From NCBI RefSeq assembly GCF_905475345.1, contig NC_066602.1, positions 1,674,001-1,738,000 of the forward strand: DNA of 64,000 bases. Direction: 5' to 3'. Both the position numbers and the translations under genes were made by a program. Source of the DNA: Vespula vulgaris. Lineage: Eukaryota; Arthropoda; Insecta; Hymenoptera; Vespidae. The first letter of the stretch is position 1, and each line of letters starts with the position of its first letter. The notes under the pieces are model-generated. The model searched no databases. It saw only the letters and a program-made list of their open reading frames with translations, and was not told where the DNA came from. Below, piece by piece: positions 11,099 through 21,539 of the stretch.

Positions 11099-11752
11099 TT
11101 GTATAACGTGTTCGTCAGATGTTCGATACTAAATAGAAAGAAAAATAGGAAGACAAAACTTATAATAGTCACGACGAAGATCTTTCTCGAAATCGAAATA
11201 GTTCTGTTTCACTATGCTACTCTCAAATGGTGGTACGAGGCTAGGGAATATACTTCTTTCAAAGGATCAAAAGGTAAGCGGCTTCGGTCAGAGGGTATAA
11301 TCGATTGAGTCCGGAGAGGTCCTTCGAAGGGACATCCAATGGTTCGTGCGGACCGTGGGTCAAAGTGAAATTTTTACTTTAATGAGGGTATATTCCTTTG
11401 TAAGAAAGAAGATTTCTTCGCGGAATCTTTTTTGATTACATCTTGTTCCACCCTCAGAAGAATTCAAAGCAGTCGAAAAGGGAAAATGGAGATCAATCCT
11501 AACGTTAACAGTGTCCTTGGATATCGAACTAATGTTAATTTGGATAGCATTTAGTTAGAAAGTTATATATACCGTAATAATATTTATTTCAATGCCATGA
11601 GTGAGATTAGGAACGGCAAAGAAAATATTAAGGCGATTAAGAATTATTCCAAAAAAGATTTGCGAATCCATGTCGAAGATGAAGAAGAAGAAAAAGGTGA
11701 TACAGGGGATGAAGAAGTGGAAGGTGATTGTAAATATTATGTTCACGTTTAA
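11099..11752 (+). pseudogene. C fragment, plus-strand copy, acidic C-terminus, three in-frame stops
   Basis: One reading frame runs for about 218 codons with only three stops (11,306 TGA; 11,366 TGA; 11,552 TAG) and ends at TAA 11,750. It resembles the minus-strand C fragments at 25.7, 41.4 and 60.7 kb residue by residue: YRTNVNLDS at about 11,523, YFNA, then KEN and SKK, then an acidic run (EDEEEEKGDTGDEE). Conservation of the protein sequence while the DNA differs suggests that this frame was once translated. The first part (FHYAT … YEAR … FKGSKGKRLRSEG) matches the gene-family tail. The function is unknown; an acidic low-complexity tail is not diagnostic. Confidence 0.55.
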
Positions 11753-11759
11753 AAATACC

Positions 11760-13330
11760 GAAATGAATTTAAGATAGGTTTAACTTTTGGAATGATTAAA
11801 CCTGTAGATGTACAAAAGATTTATCGATTTGTTTCAAGTTTACGTCACCTCGTCATGGTTACTCCATCAAATTAAATTTAGTAATCATTCGATTAAATTG
11901 AAAGTAGAAGAAATGTTGAATTAATTTTCTTAATTGTTTGTCCTAACATTCGTATCGTGTACTGAGAAAATATTCATAATATTTCATTTACATTCGATTA
12001 AATTGAAAGTAGAAGAAATGTTGAATTAATTTTCTTAATTGTTTGTCATCACATTCGCATCGTGTACTTAAAAAATATTCAGAATATTAATTTACGTTTT
12101 AGAGTAATATTGTAATATCAACAAATTTATTTACTGCGTAGCCAGAATTCTCTTGTTAATACGTTTTAATAGGCAATTGATGAAAATGCATTTGCGTATT
12201 ACAATTTCCCATATGTATCGTCGAGTACCTTCGAATTAAACGATTCGTTATTATTTCTCTCCATCCGTGAGTGCTCTTATGCGCGCTTGAATATGCCAGT
12301 TCAACTGGAAGAAATGAGTGCTCGCTCCTTTGAGCGTATATTTCCAGTCTGATTTTGTAGATAGGAAAAATATTTTTTCATTTGTTTTTCCCTTATCGTC
12401 AATTGGACGATACGACTGGCTGTATAACTCAATTAGATTTTAAATCCATTATCTAATTACTTGCACATTTAATTAAGTCTTTTGCAGATCGATGTACCAC
12501 GCCTGTTTCAGTTCTTTCATTCGAACGACTGCATTTTCCTAAAAATTTGATAATTTTTATAATTCTCCAACAGGGAGTAAATTTTTATGAAAATGTAGAC
12601 GTTCCTATATAAGAACTGAATCAGTTACGTGGTACATCGCTCTGGAAAATACCTAACAGGTTAATTAATCATGCATCTAAGTAGATAACTAAATTACACA
12701 GGTAATCGTATTATCCAAATGACTGCTTGGTTTGATTAGAGGAAAACAAATGAAAAAATACCTGGCATATTTTCGAGATACGCGAGAAGTTATACGCACA
12801 CGCGCCCATAGAATCGCACAATCATCCCGTCCATTTGAATAAGCTCACGCATGCGCAAAAGTACGCATCCAGATGGAGAGAGATAATAATAAAACGAATA
12901 TAATAATAATAACACGTTCAATATGAAGGTACTTGACGATATATATAGGGGAAAATATTACGCACCTGCAGATCATTATACCTCGAATGAATCATTAAAA
13001 CGAGAATGCGAGATAAGCAGCAAATTAGTTGGTCGAAATCCCTATATTATTGAACACGTACATTAAATATTATAAACATTCTTTAAGTGCGTATCGTGAA
13101 TACCATGATAACCAATTTGGAAGATTGAACTAAACAATTCTCCTCTTTTCAATTATATTAAATAATTATTTAAACTGACTATGACAATCACTTTAATAAT
13201 TACTTTAACAAATGGTTTAAATAATTATTTAAACCGGTATAACGTTGATATGATGACGCAAACGTACTCTGAATATTCGACGTATAATTTAAAAGTGTTC
13301 CCTGGCTAACATTAATATCCCGAAAAACGG
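11760..13330. repeat. Long imperfect palindrome B with GC-rich modules 5 and 6
   Basis: This is the best-preserved head-to-head pair. Module 5 (12,236-12,372, minus) and module 6 (12,775-12,975, plus) flank a centre near 12,570 (TCTCC aaca GGGAG). Arm landmarks mirror each other: GCAGATCGATGTACCACG at about 12,485 pairs with CGTGGTACATCGCTCTG at about 12,620, and TTCAGTTCTTTCAT pairs with AAGAACTGAATCAG. Outer arms reach about 11,800 and 13,300 (TTACGTCACC near 11,840 and GATGACGCAAACGTAC near 13,255). A 105-base tandem duplication (11,887 and 11,992) lies in the left arm only. The arms lead out to two gene fragments that face each other. Confidence 0.65.
11887..12096 (+). repeat. 105-base tandem duplication
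   Basis: The segment starting ATTCGATTAAATTGAAAGTA at 11,887 is repeated from 11,992 with a few substitutions. Both copies end in a TATTCA.AATAT motif. The duplication is not seen in other copies of this flank, so it is specific to this unit. Confidence 0.85.
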
Positions 13331-13640
13331 TGAATTTTTTAATCTTACATGCAGAATTAATCATTTTCAAAGATAAACCTTTCTGAATACCATTTCAATT
13401 CCATTTTAATCCAGATTCCGTTTGCAACAGCGAACTGTTCTTTGACAAATATCTCTCAACACATTCGATTACATCATCTAAATAAAGCCTTTTTTTAAAT
13501 TCTTAAAGTTTGGATCCTTTCAATAAGATATATTCCTTTTCCTCCTATAACCCTTCGAATGTAGCTTTATTAAACAATGCCATATTAACCTCGTCAAGGA
13601 TTTTTGTCACTGCCTTTATAAGTGTTTTGTTTTCTTGCTG
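13330..13640 (-). pseudogene. Tail remnant, minus strand
   Basis: Read on the minus strand, AATATGGCATTGTTTAATAA and AAAGGATCCAAAC identify the gene-family tail. One short frame reads VTKILDEVNMALFNKATFEG before a stop. No E0-E5 exons are seen upstream (13.64-14.4 kb), so this is a truncated 3' fragment. Confidence 0.45.
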
Positions 13641-14410
13641 GTTAATTTCGATCATATAATGAAGATGGTGTGGAAATCAATACCACGGTTCACGTAAAGA
13701 CTAGGACGATTTTTGAAAAGGAAACGTGCTGGGTTTGAAAAAAGCCTTCCTTTCAAACCCAGCACGTCGATTAATAATATGACAAGGAAGCTCTAAAAAT
13801 GTTTCGGAAACTATTGATAATTTTAGATATTAGAATACCACCGTTCGATACTATGTATTTCATTGTCCAAACATAAGATATATGGATATATATTTTCTTT
13901 TCTTCCTTTTTTTATATTCGAGCTAAAATATAAAGCGTCATATCACTGCTTAAGAACTGTAGCAAAAAAGTGAAAATGTTAATGCACAACGCTTTCGATA
14001 ATAACACCCGACAACTTCGAAATTTAAATGATTGACACTCCATGACAGGTGAAGAATTTGAAATGATCATAATGAAATATATAATGGATCATAACGAAAA
14101 GGCAAATACTTCTCATGCTGATGAATTCACCAATGATATTATTTTTAATATGACCAAAAGAAATAGGGAAAACAATATTTTTTGCATGAGAAACATTTTT
14201 GGTCGATTTTGACAGATAGCAATCAAAAAATGTATAATTACTATCACAAGATATTTTTATTATGAGATAATATCAACAAGAAAACTAATTTTTTTTTTAA
14301 TCAGTATTAATCTTTTGTAGGGAGCGATGGATAAAGTTGAAGCAAAAGACCATGTTGCAATACGCAGATATACAAAGTCGATTATACCATATTATAATTA
14401 AAAAGGGAAA
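13640..14410. other. Spacer with unique hairpin and plus-strand N element
   Basis: The stretch carries a unique 16-base perfect inverted repeat (13,725-13,766, listed separately) and, at 14,080-14,340, a plus-strand copy of the N element that precedes U and E0 in other units. No gene is supported. Confidence 0.5.
13725..13766. repeat. Perfect 16-base inverted repeat with 10-base loop
   Basis: CGTGCTGGGTTTGAAA (13,725-13,740) is followed, after 10 bases, by its exact reverse complement (13,751-13,766). The arms are more GC-rich than the surroundings and I found no other copy in the window. It could fold into a strong hairpin in RNA or DNA. The stem is shorter than a typical animal microRNA precursor. 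Confidence 0.85.
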
Positions 14411-14955
14411 AATATTCGTCGAGAAATCAATTTCCCCTTAATCCATGTCCCATTAGGCTCTTTCGGCTCGTTAGATCGCGTAATAGTAAATTTTAATCGA
14501 CTTACATAAATCGTGTTCAAATGAAATACGTAAAAGAGAAAAAGATAATATTACGAAAAAAAAATTGTCTTCTCTGAATACAATCTTCATTACAACGTCA
14601 TAAAAAAAGAGAGATGTGTAAAAAAAGAGAGTGTTAACTTAAGTAATAGAAGAAGAATAGAAAATAATATTACGAAAAAAGTTGTCAAACAATATTTTTT
14701 ACTCAAAATTAATTTTTATTGATATATACTTTTAACGTCAAGAACAGGAAGAAATTTTCAAAATTCTATAGTTAACTTCTAATTTCAGACTGTAAAAAGT
14801 ATGAACGAAAGAAGAACATAGAAAAAAAGAATAATTATTCATCGAATCGATAAATATCAATAGAGAAATTCATTTCCTCAGAGCTTATGACCTTTTCGGT
14901 TCTTTCAATCGTATGATAGGAAATATTGATTAACCTACATAATACCCTGTGCAGA
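14410..14955 (+). promoter_or_regulatory. G2 upstream region with U and PE elements
   Basis: U is at 14,410-14,530: GAGAAATCAATTTCCCCTTA, then CTCTTTCGGCTCG, then a CATAAATCGTGTTCAAAT motif. PE is at 14,880-14,955: GAGCTTATGACCTTTTCGG, a TATTGATTAACCTACAT motif and CCCTGTGCAGAGG. Both match, in order and spacing, the upstream DNA of the other E0 copies. Confidence 0.45.
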
Positions 14956-15023
14956 GGGTTCCCTCCTGGTCGTTAGGTAAACTACCCAAAGCGATTTGTG
15001 GGGTATGAATTGCCTGTAAGAAT

Positions 15024-15075
15024 ATGGCGATAAAGCTGTGCGTCATTCCTTCGGAATTTGTCGAACTAGAAATAC
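15024..15075 (+). CDS. G2 exon E0 (candidate)
   Basis: The exon starts with ATG at 15,024 and reads MAIKLCVIPSEFVELEI plus one base, then GTGAGCG as donor. The 52-base length and phase 1 match E0 at 38,938-38,887 and 57,998-57,947. The VIPS..VEL core is shared with all X-unit copies. Confidence 0.45.
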
Positions 15076-15234
15076 GTGAGCGAGTGTCGTACAAGAAATA
15101 TTTGTTACGTGTGTACTTCATACGTTCCAAAGGGTAGTTTTACAAGGAGTTCAAGCGGTGGAAACAATTTCTTCGTTTTCACTAGTCTTGTGTTTCTGTT
15201 ATCAATGTAAGGTGAATTTATCTGTAGGCATTAG

Positions 15235-15334
15235 TATTTAATTTATTATAAAATTTCAATTATATATTATGGAAATAAAACTGATTCTCGTGATCAATAC
15301 CATCTTAATTATTGTTTGTTGCTTTTCGGAAAAG
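15235..15334 (+). CDS. G2 exon E1 (candidate)
   Basis: It follows GGCATTAG and contains the same sequence as G1 E1, but ATG has become ATA, so the signal-peptide-like frame has no start here. The alternative frame (YYGNKTDSRDQYHLNYCLLL) stays open. The donor reads AAAAGATACT and lacks GT. Confidence 0.3.
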
Positions 15335-16129
15335 ATACTTTACATCACTTAAAATGGCGTAATCCGATTTGCCTTCCATAACTATATATGCATACTATTA
15401 GATGAACAATTGAATGTCTATCGTAAGTCTGAACTAATCTACGAATTTTAAATTGTTTCAGAGATATACTAAAGGAAACGAAGGCGGAAGCAGGAAAAGT
15501 TCCAATAGCTTGCAAGTATTACAAAGGCCCGAGTTGACGGATATTTGAATTATAATTCCAAAGAAGATATTTGAAATTTCACTACCTCGTGTTAATGAAG
15601 TATTCAAATCCGAAGTGAAACATATTTACTTTGGCCTGTTCTTCCTTATATCCGGCGATAACTCCTACATGGATAGTACAAATGCAATCAATCAGATTAT
15701 AATATGAAAACGTTTCTCTTTTTCTTCTTATATTTCATTGGAAAATCAGTCAATGGTTTGTTTATCGAATTTTAGAGATAAGGTACAAATTTGTTGTTCT
15801 TAAATGTACTGTCGAATATAAAATCTGTATCATAGGGATGTTTTATAATAATTTATTGAATTTTTACGCAGATTTTATGATAGCGACGAGAATATTTCTA
15901 TTAATGAGTTGGACATTAAGTCTCTTAACTCTAGCTGTCATATATGTATTATATTAATGTGTATAATTCAAGAACCCATATATTTTTCACCTTTGTAAAG
16001 AAGAATATTTGATATGGGAAGCAAGATGTTCGATGAAAGAGAGGAGGTGAATAATAATATATGAATAAAAATTTCAATATTTTTTCATAGAATTTTGCGT
16101 TACATGTCATTCGTCATTTAATGTGACAG

Positions 16130-16313
16130 ATCGTAAAAGGGGCGGAGGTAGCTGACGCTGCTCACGAATTTATTAAAAAACTTGTAAATGATATGGAACC
16201 CAAGTTGATGAAAGAGGCACCAAATTATCCGACGTATAGAAGTAAACATGTTGCTACTGGTAGAGCATTACTCTAGCAACCATCGACATCAATATTGAAT
16301 TTTAATAAACGAG
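16130..16313 (+). CDS. G2 exon E4 (candidate)
   Basis: The acceptor is TGTGACAG and the donor is AACGAG|GTACGAAG, identical to G1. The frame IVKGAEVADAAHEFIKKLVN continues to PKLMKEAPNYPTY and ends in TAG after 48 codons. It shares its residue pattern with G1 E4. Confidence 0.4.
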
Positions 16314-16392
16314 GTACGAAGAGATCAGATATAATTAACTTGTCATGTATCTTATCCAATTTTCTATATTAATTTCATCTTTTATAATAGAG

Positions 16393-16492
16393 CGCATTGG
16401 ATCGTGAAATTAGAAGAGCGGTTCAAGATGCAGATAGAATTTTATCCAAGGAAGGAACATCGTTAGCGATAGTTCATGTATGCATTATGTGA
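16393..16492 (+). CDS. G2 exon E5 (candidate)
   Basis: It follows CTTTTATAATAGAG. The frame ALDREIRRAVQDADRILSKE continues through GTSLAIVHVCIM to TGA at 16,490. This is the cleanest open exon of the family and is rich in charged residues, consistent with a helix. Confidence 0.4.
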
Positions 16493-16799
16493 TTGGGAAT
16501 ACCTAGGAAGAGGAAAAAGAAGAAAAAACATTTGTGCTTGACGACGAAGTTTGGAAAGACCAATAGGGCGTTGGTTTATAAAGCGTCGGACGGTGGTACG
16601 AGGAAATGGGAGGGATTTTCTTCTTCCAAAGGATCCAAACGTAAGCGGCTTTAGTTGGAGGGTATACGGGATTGTACTTAGAATGATTTTTTAAAGGGCA
16701 GTCCGATGTTCCATGCGGTTCAAGGATCAAAGGGGAATTGAAAGGAAACTGAGGGAGGTTTATCATACAAAATAATTTAACATACAGGGACGATTAAAA

Positions 16800-17410
16800 G
16801 ATTCAACATTTTTGGAAATAATAACGATAGCAGGAGTATACTTTTAGATTATACGTGAAATAAAAAGTCCACGTTTTCATCATCGTTATTCCATCGATTT
16901 AAATTAAGTAACAGTTCGCTATAATTAAAAAAGGAGAAATGTTGAATCCCATATTTCAGATTGTTTGTCATAATATTCACGACATGCAGTTAAAAAGTAT
17001 TCGTAATAATTTATTAGCGTTTTTCATAAATATTGAAAATTAAACCAAGTAATTTGGTGCGTAGCGCGAATTACCCTGTTAATACGTTTTGACAGGGATG
17101 TAGTGAGTGAATATCAGGAATATGTTCTCCCATATTTATCGTCAGGTACCTTCGCTTCAAACTTTTCGTTATTATCTGCCTCCATGCATGTGTGCTCTTG
17201 TGTGCGCTCATGTGCGCTTGCTTGAGGACGGGAGTACGTTCGTGGTTCTACGTGGGTGTAAACAAACAAATGTTTCCTCATTTTGACAAGAAGAAAGGAA
17301 TTTTTCATTTATTTTCTCTTCATCAAACCAAGCAGATAATTGGAAAATACGATTATCTACATAATTGAATAACTTATTTAACTGCATCATTTAATTAGCC
17401 GGTTAGGTCC
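16800..17410 (-). repeat. G2 3' flank and GC-rich module 7
   Basis: The 3' flank (AAGTCCACGTTTTCATCATC near 16,867) is followed by module 7 at 17,125-17,290 in minus orientation. Frames of 60-64 codons here (minus strand) contain RTHAH-, EHTYMERDNN-like strings shared with other modules, but neither frame nor length is stable. Confidence 0.6.
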
Positions 17411-18240
17411 TTTGCAGGATTTTACTAATTCAATTCTTTCATAGGAACGATTAGATCTTCGTAAAAATTTATTGCCGATCGAAGAACTTAAAGAAATGAT
17501 CCAATTAAATAATATATAACATATTGTGGATATAGTTTTGCATAATATTATATAATATTGCGTATATTATGTTCTAAACTAGTTAGTTCCTATGAAAAAA
17601 TTATATTTCTGCAATCGTTTATTACTTATTACCTATAATCGAGTATAAGAATGATTTTATTATATTTTTAGTAAAATAATATTTGTATTTTCCGAATGCA
17701 TTATCCGATTGATTTAATTTCTCAATAAGCACAGATATAATATAATACTGATATAATACTGCCCCTAACGTAGTAGAAATCTATCATACTTTTTTTATTT
17801 ATCGTTATTCGACTAACCAATCGACATGGTTCAAAACATAAGTTATAAATGTTGTGGGAAGATAGCCTTTCAATGAAAATACCTTTTCTTCTGAATAGAG
17901 TCTTCTGAATTCTACTTTCTTGGTAATGTCAATGTTCTCTTCAGGAAAGATAAATAAATATGAATAAGTAAATACTAAAAAAAGGTCACTCCCCCAAAAG
18001 GAGTCAAACAAAATTAGATTTTTACAAAGTAAAATGATTGAAAGGATATGAATATGCAGAATGATCGATAAGAGTAATCCAAAGCAGAAAAAGAATCGAA
18101 AAGAGAGAACAAGGATAAGAATAACAAAAAATTTTACCATTTACGGTAGTTTCGATTTAAAATTATTGGTAATATTGTGACGAGTTTACGGTGGATGTCA
18201 TAATATTTCGTTAATGTAGAAAAATAGTACAGTAGGGATA
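17410..18240 (-). repeat. Inverted partner of 0.86-2.09 kb with S block copy 2
   Basis: The part at 17,410-17,760 matches 1,600-1,960 reversed, including CTGCAATCGTTTATTACTTA. The part at 17,760-18,240 is S copy 2, with ACCATTTACGGTAGTTTCGA pairing to the S1 landmark. A 111-codon minus-strand frame (17,805-18,140) is hydrophobic but reflects the T-rich S block and is not kept in other copies. Confidence 0.6.
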
Positions 18241-18264
18241 ATGTAATATACAGTAGTAAGGAAA

Positions 18265-18334
18265 TGAGTTGTGTCGCTTCGTATATAGAAGATACGAATA
18301 CATCTGAGTTGTGTCGCTTCGTATATAGAAGATA
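18265..18334 (+). repeat. 40-base tandem repeat, two units
   Basis: A 30-base string starting TGAGTTGTGTCGCTTCGTAT occurs at 18,265 and again at 18,305 without change. The exact match suggests a recent local slippage event. Confidence 0.85.
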
Positions 18335-18359
18335 GATATCAGAATATCAGATAATTTCA

Positions 18360-18560
18360 ATTTATTTTCTGTTAGACTTGAATATTGAAATGGCCGTCTT
18401 TGGCAACATATAAAGTCAATAAATGATTAGTTTGGACGGTTACCGGATCAGTTCTCCATTATACTCCGAAGAATAAACATCGAAGCTCTCTCGCTGCCGC
18501 CTGCAAAGAATGAAAAGAAATAAGTAAAGTACAGAATGAAATAGTAATAAGAAACTATGC
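18360..18560 (-). pseudogene. Z block, minus-strand copy with better splice signals
   Basis: On the minus strand a pyrimidine-rich tract ending in TTTGCAG precedes 57 bases (18,500-18,444) that end at CCG|GTAACC. The frame reads RQRESFDVYSSEYNGELI. The plus copy at 2,941-2,997 has the same 57-base length. Differences between the copies at three codons (Y/K-G-K versus Y/N-G-E) leave the frame open. I do not recognise the protein. It may be one exon of another, unrelated gene carried along with the repeats. Confidence 0.35.
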
Positions 18561-19319
18561 AATTTTCTATAGTATATTATAAAAGAGTTAATCGGAGTAT
18601 TGGATATGTAATTGTATAAAATAGGGCATAACATAACGTCACTAATTTAAACTCATAGATAGATATATAAAATTATCCTATTGTTTATAGCATGCAATAT
18701 AAAGAAGAAAATCTTATGAAAATGAATTTTCGCGTTAGTTATAAAATTTAAATAAGATGCAACTTATCAAGAACATTTAAGAATATTATTAGCGAACCCC
18801 ATTATCGATTCCAATTATGCAGCTAATATTCAGGTACTACGATTTATATGCTAATCATCTTTTGTTTATTAGAGTTTTGTCTCGACACGATGTTGCCTCG
18901 ATTAAAAAGAAATCGTTCCAACTTTCGTCGAATAGCTTTTAGTTTTTGGTTTTTTTGTTAAATTTTGTCTTCATATTCAGAAGACGCAAATATTTATGAA
19001 AAATCGAGGATCCATCTATGCCCATATACGCAAATATAGGAAAATATGAAATTGATAATTAGTCCGAATATATATAATTTACCGAATACATGTAAGCTCG
19101 CTTCTTTTCTCGATGTTTCTTTTCTTCTTTAATATTAATTTCATTTTTTATTTTAACTTATTTTCTAATATTGTTTTTAATTTTACATCCGTGCTTTATT
19201 TATATCCGTGGTGATTCTCAGAAACGTATGGATAGTTTATCAATTTATAGACAAGTATATAAATAAGTATGTATATGAACATTAGACTTAAGTACATAGA
19301 AAGTACGCAGTACGGAGCA

Positions 19320-19368
<49 letters not shown>

Positions 19369-19560
19369 CGTGCATGTATTTACGTATATATGAAATCAGT
19401 CTACAATCTGAAGAGAATAAAAAAAATTCCAATCGTAGATGTAGTAGATAAAAGAGAAAATATATAAACTAAATTTTAACAGAACTTACCATGTACTAGC
19501 GAAAATAGTTTTAACTCCATTAATAATTACGCCATGCAGGATTATCTGTAAGAAAACAAT
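18560..19560. other. Spacer with (TG)n microsatellite
   Basis: No gene is supported. The only notable element is the (TG)n run at about 19,331-19,365. Frames of 78 and 60 codons overlap it and are artefacts of the simple repeat. Confidence 0.5.
19321..19368 (+). repeat. (TA)n(TG)n microsatellite
   Basis: About five TA units are followed by about 17 uninterrupted TG units. The alternating purine-pyrimidine run is long enough to be length-polymorphic and could adopt Z-DNA. Confidence 0.95.
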
Positions 19561-20600
19561 TAGTACTTAATAATGCATTAGGATTGATAGATCGAAACAC
19601 TGTTTTATAAAAAACCAATAATTAAAAATGGATACTAATAAATATTACCATTCGAAGGGATATTTATATTATTCCAAATAATTCACTAAAATTTAGTTCA
19701 AATAACTCGAATTATACTATTTCATTTGTTTAATATTCCCAGGACAAATTGCATGGTGTTATATATAGTATAAAATAATAATTAAAAAAATTATACAACT
19801 TTCTGTAGTATATTATAAAACAGTATATCGTAGTATTGAACACAAAATTGTATAAAATACAGTATAATGCGTTAATATTAAGCAGTATAAAATTCAAATA
19901 AGATTTCACTAACTGATAGCGTGTTTTTTAAAATCTCCTAGATAAGTAACATTATCGTGGCAGGCAGAAACAAACATATTATTCTGAATCGGCCCTTTTT
20001 TGAATCTTCTAGGAACTAGCTTCTAGGACGATTCGAAACAGGATAAACAGTTTAATCAACTTCCGCGGATAGCTAATATCATCTATTATATTGAGTCGAG
20101 CATCCGCTGTTTCGATCAATACCCTCTTCTTCATAAAGTCACGAGGGTAACGATTATCTCTTCACAATGTTTTCAATAATTTTGGATCGAAATTATCATA
20201 AACGGGAAATTTAATTTGTTTTTATCTTTCTTTTTTTCTTTGATTCTTTTTTCTCCATTTGATTCCCCTGTTCGTCATTCTCCATATTCATATCTTTTCG
20301 ATCATTTCACATTGTAAAAATCGAATTCTATTCATCTTCTTCCCGAGGAGGGAAATTTTTTTGAACATTTAATTATTCATATTTATTTATTTTTTGCGAA
20401 GAGAATATTGACATTACCAAGAAAGTAGAATTCTCAATGTTGTATTTATAAGGAATGGTGATCTCAAGGAAAAGCTATCTTCTAAAATATTTATATCTTA
20501 TCTTTTGTGCGATGTAAATCGTTTGATCGAATAACAATGGCTAGAAAGAAGTATAATACATCTCTACTATGTTGGGGGCAGCACTTATATTTCTGAAAAA
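19560..20600 (+). repeat. S block, copy 3
   Basis: This S copy is longer than the others because it includes the upstream part (AATGCATTAGGATTGATAGA near 19,573, paired with 838-880 and 54,595-54,620) and the part with TTCTAGGAACTAGCTTCTAG near 20,006, which is found inverted near 24,735. It ends at about 20,600, where the first large X segment begins. Confidence 0.55.
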
Positions 20601-21520
20601 CCTCCATCACTCATTATTTTTAATACATGACCTGAACATTCTGACAAACAATTTGTAACATTGAACCATATACTTCTTCTCCTTTGAATTATGTTGAATA
20701 ATTATTTAAACTGACGGTATAACGATGACACGGTGAGATGAACGTACCCTGAATATCTAATACATAATTTAAGTGTTACCGTGCTAACATCACAATTTCA
20801 ATAGAAAACTCCAGTGAAAAACGAATTTCCCAAAAAGTAGCAGTGCAAACACTCGATCCGCCCAAATCACTTACTAACTCTGTGGTTCTCTCGAAGAGGA
20901 AATACGTGAAAGAGAAGATGGTGATACTAGGAAACAAAGAAATATGACAAGAGATTTTCTCCGAATACTTATTTTTTATTATCGTGCACTAATGTTAATG
21001 AATTCTAGGATAATTTAAGCAATATATATTTGTTTACAAGATAAGAAGCTGATATTTGAAGAAAATGTTTTTAAGGAAAATGAAAGTAGATGTAACTTCC
21101 TACGAAAAAATGTTTTAACAACAAAATATTTTACAATAAGAATTAGATAGTATGAAAATTGTAATACCCGTAATATCAAATATTAGAACACTATTTTTAA
21201 GTATGACTTAAACATACGAAAGAAGAAACATTACATATTTCGTATATGATATTACGATTACTTTCTAGAAATTAATGTTGATACTTACAATAATTATTAT
21301 TTTTGACATTATTATTAAAATAATTTGAAATTATTAATACAAAAATCATTAATAATAATTAATTATATTATAAATAATTACAGTTTTACGTGCATATTGC
21401 AATTAAAAAAGAGAAAAATAACTGTCAATTTCGTTAGAAGATTCCAAGTTTTATGAAATAATTTTTCAAGTGCATAAAGGAAATAAAAATATAACTACAT
21501 AGTTACAGGAGAGGGGAAAT
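20600..21520 (+). repeat. X-segment leader, copy 1
   Basis: Leader sequence is shared with 36,760-37,690, 50,550-51,500 and 56,030-56,960. Landmarks are AGAGGAAATACGTGAAAGAG, ACAAGAGATTTTCTCCGAAT and AATTACAGTTTTACGTG. The GC module that begins the other three copies is missing here. No conserved frame is present. Confidence 0.6.
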
Positions 21521-21539
21521 TTTTCATCCCCAAACTAGA

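Larger units (their letters stand above)
15024..16800 (+). pseudogene. G2: most complete plus-strand copy of the unrecognised family
   Basis: The exon order is E0 15,024-15,075, E1 about 15,235-15,334, E2 15,462 to about 15,690, E3 15,872-15,919, E4 16,130-16,313, E5 16,393-16,492 and tail to about 16,800. It aligns with G1 exon by exon, with the same E3 length and the same E4 donor. It is followed by its 3' flank and a minus-oriented GC module at 17,125-17,290. Lesions are a stop in E2 after 28 codons (RYTKGNEGGS …), a TAG in E4 after 48 codons, and loss of the GT at the E1 donor (AAAAGATAC). I read it as a pseudogene. Confidence 0.45.

Noticed and set aside
17805..18140. 111-codon hydrophobic minus-strand frame
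   Set aside because: It is a by-product of the T-rich S block; other S copies have stops and length changes.
19196..19451. Frames across the TG repeat
   Set aside because: They encode only simple alternating residues from the microsatellite.
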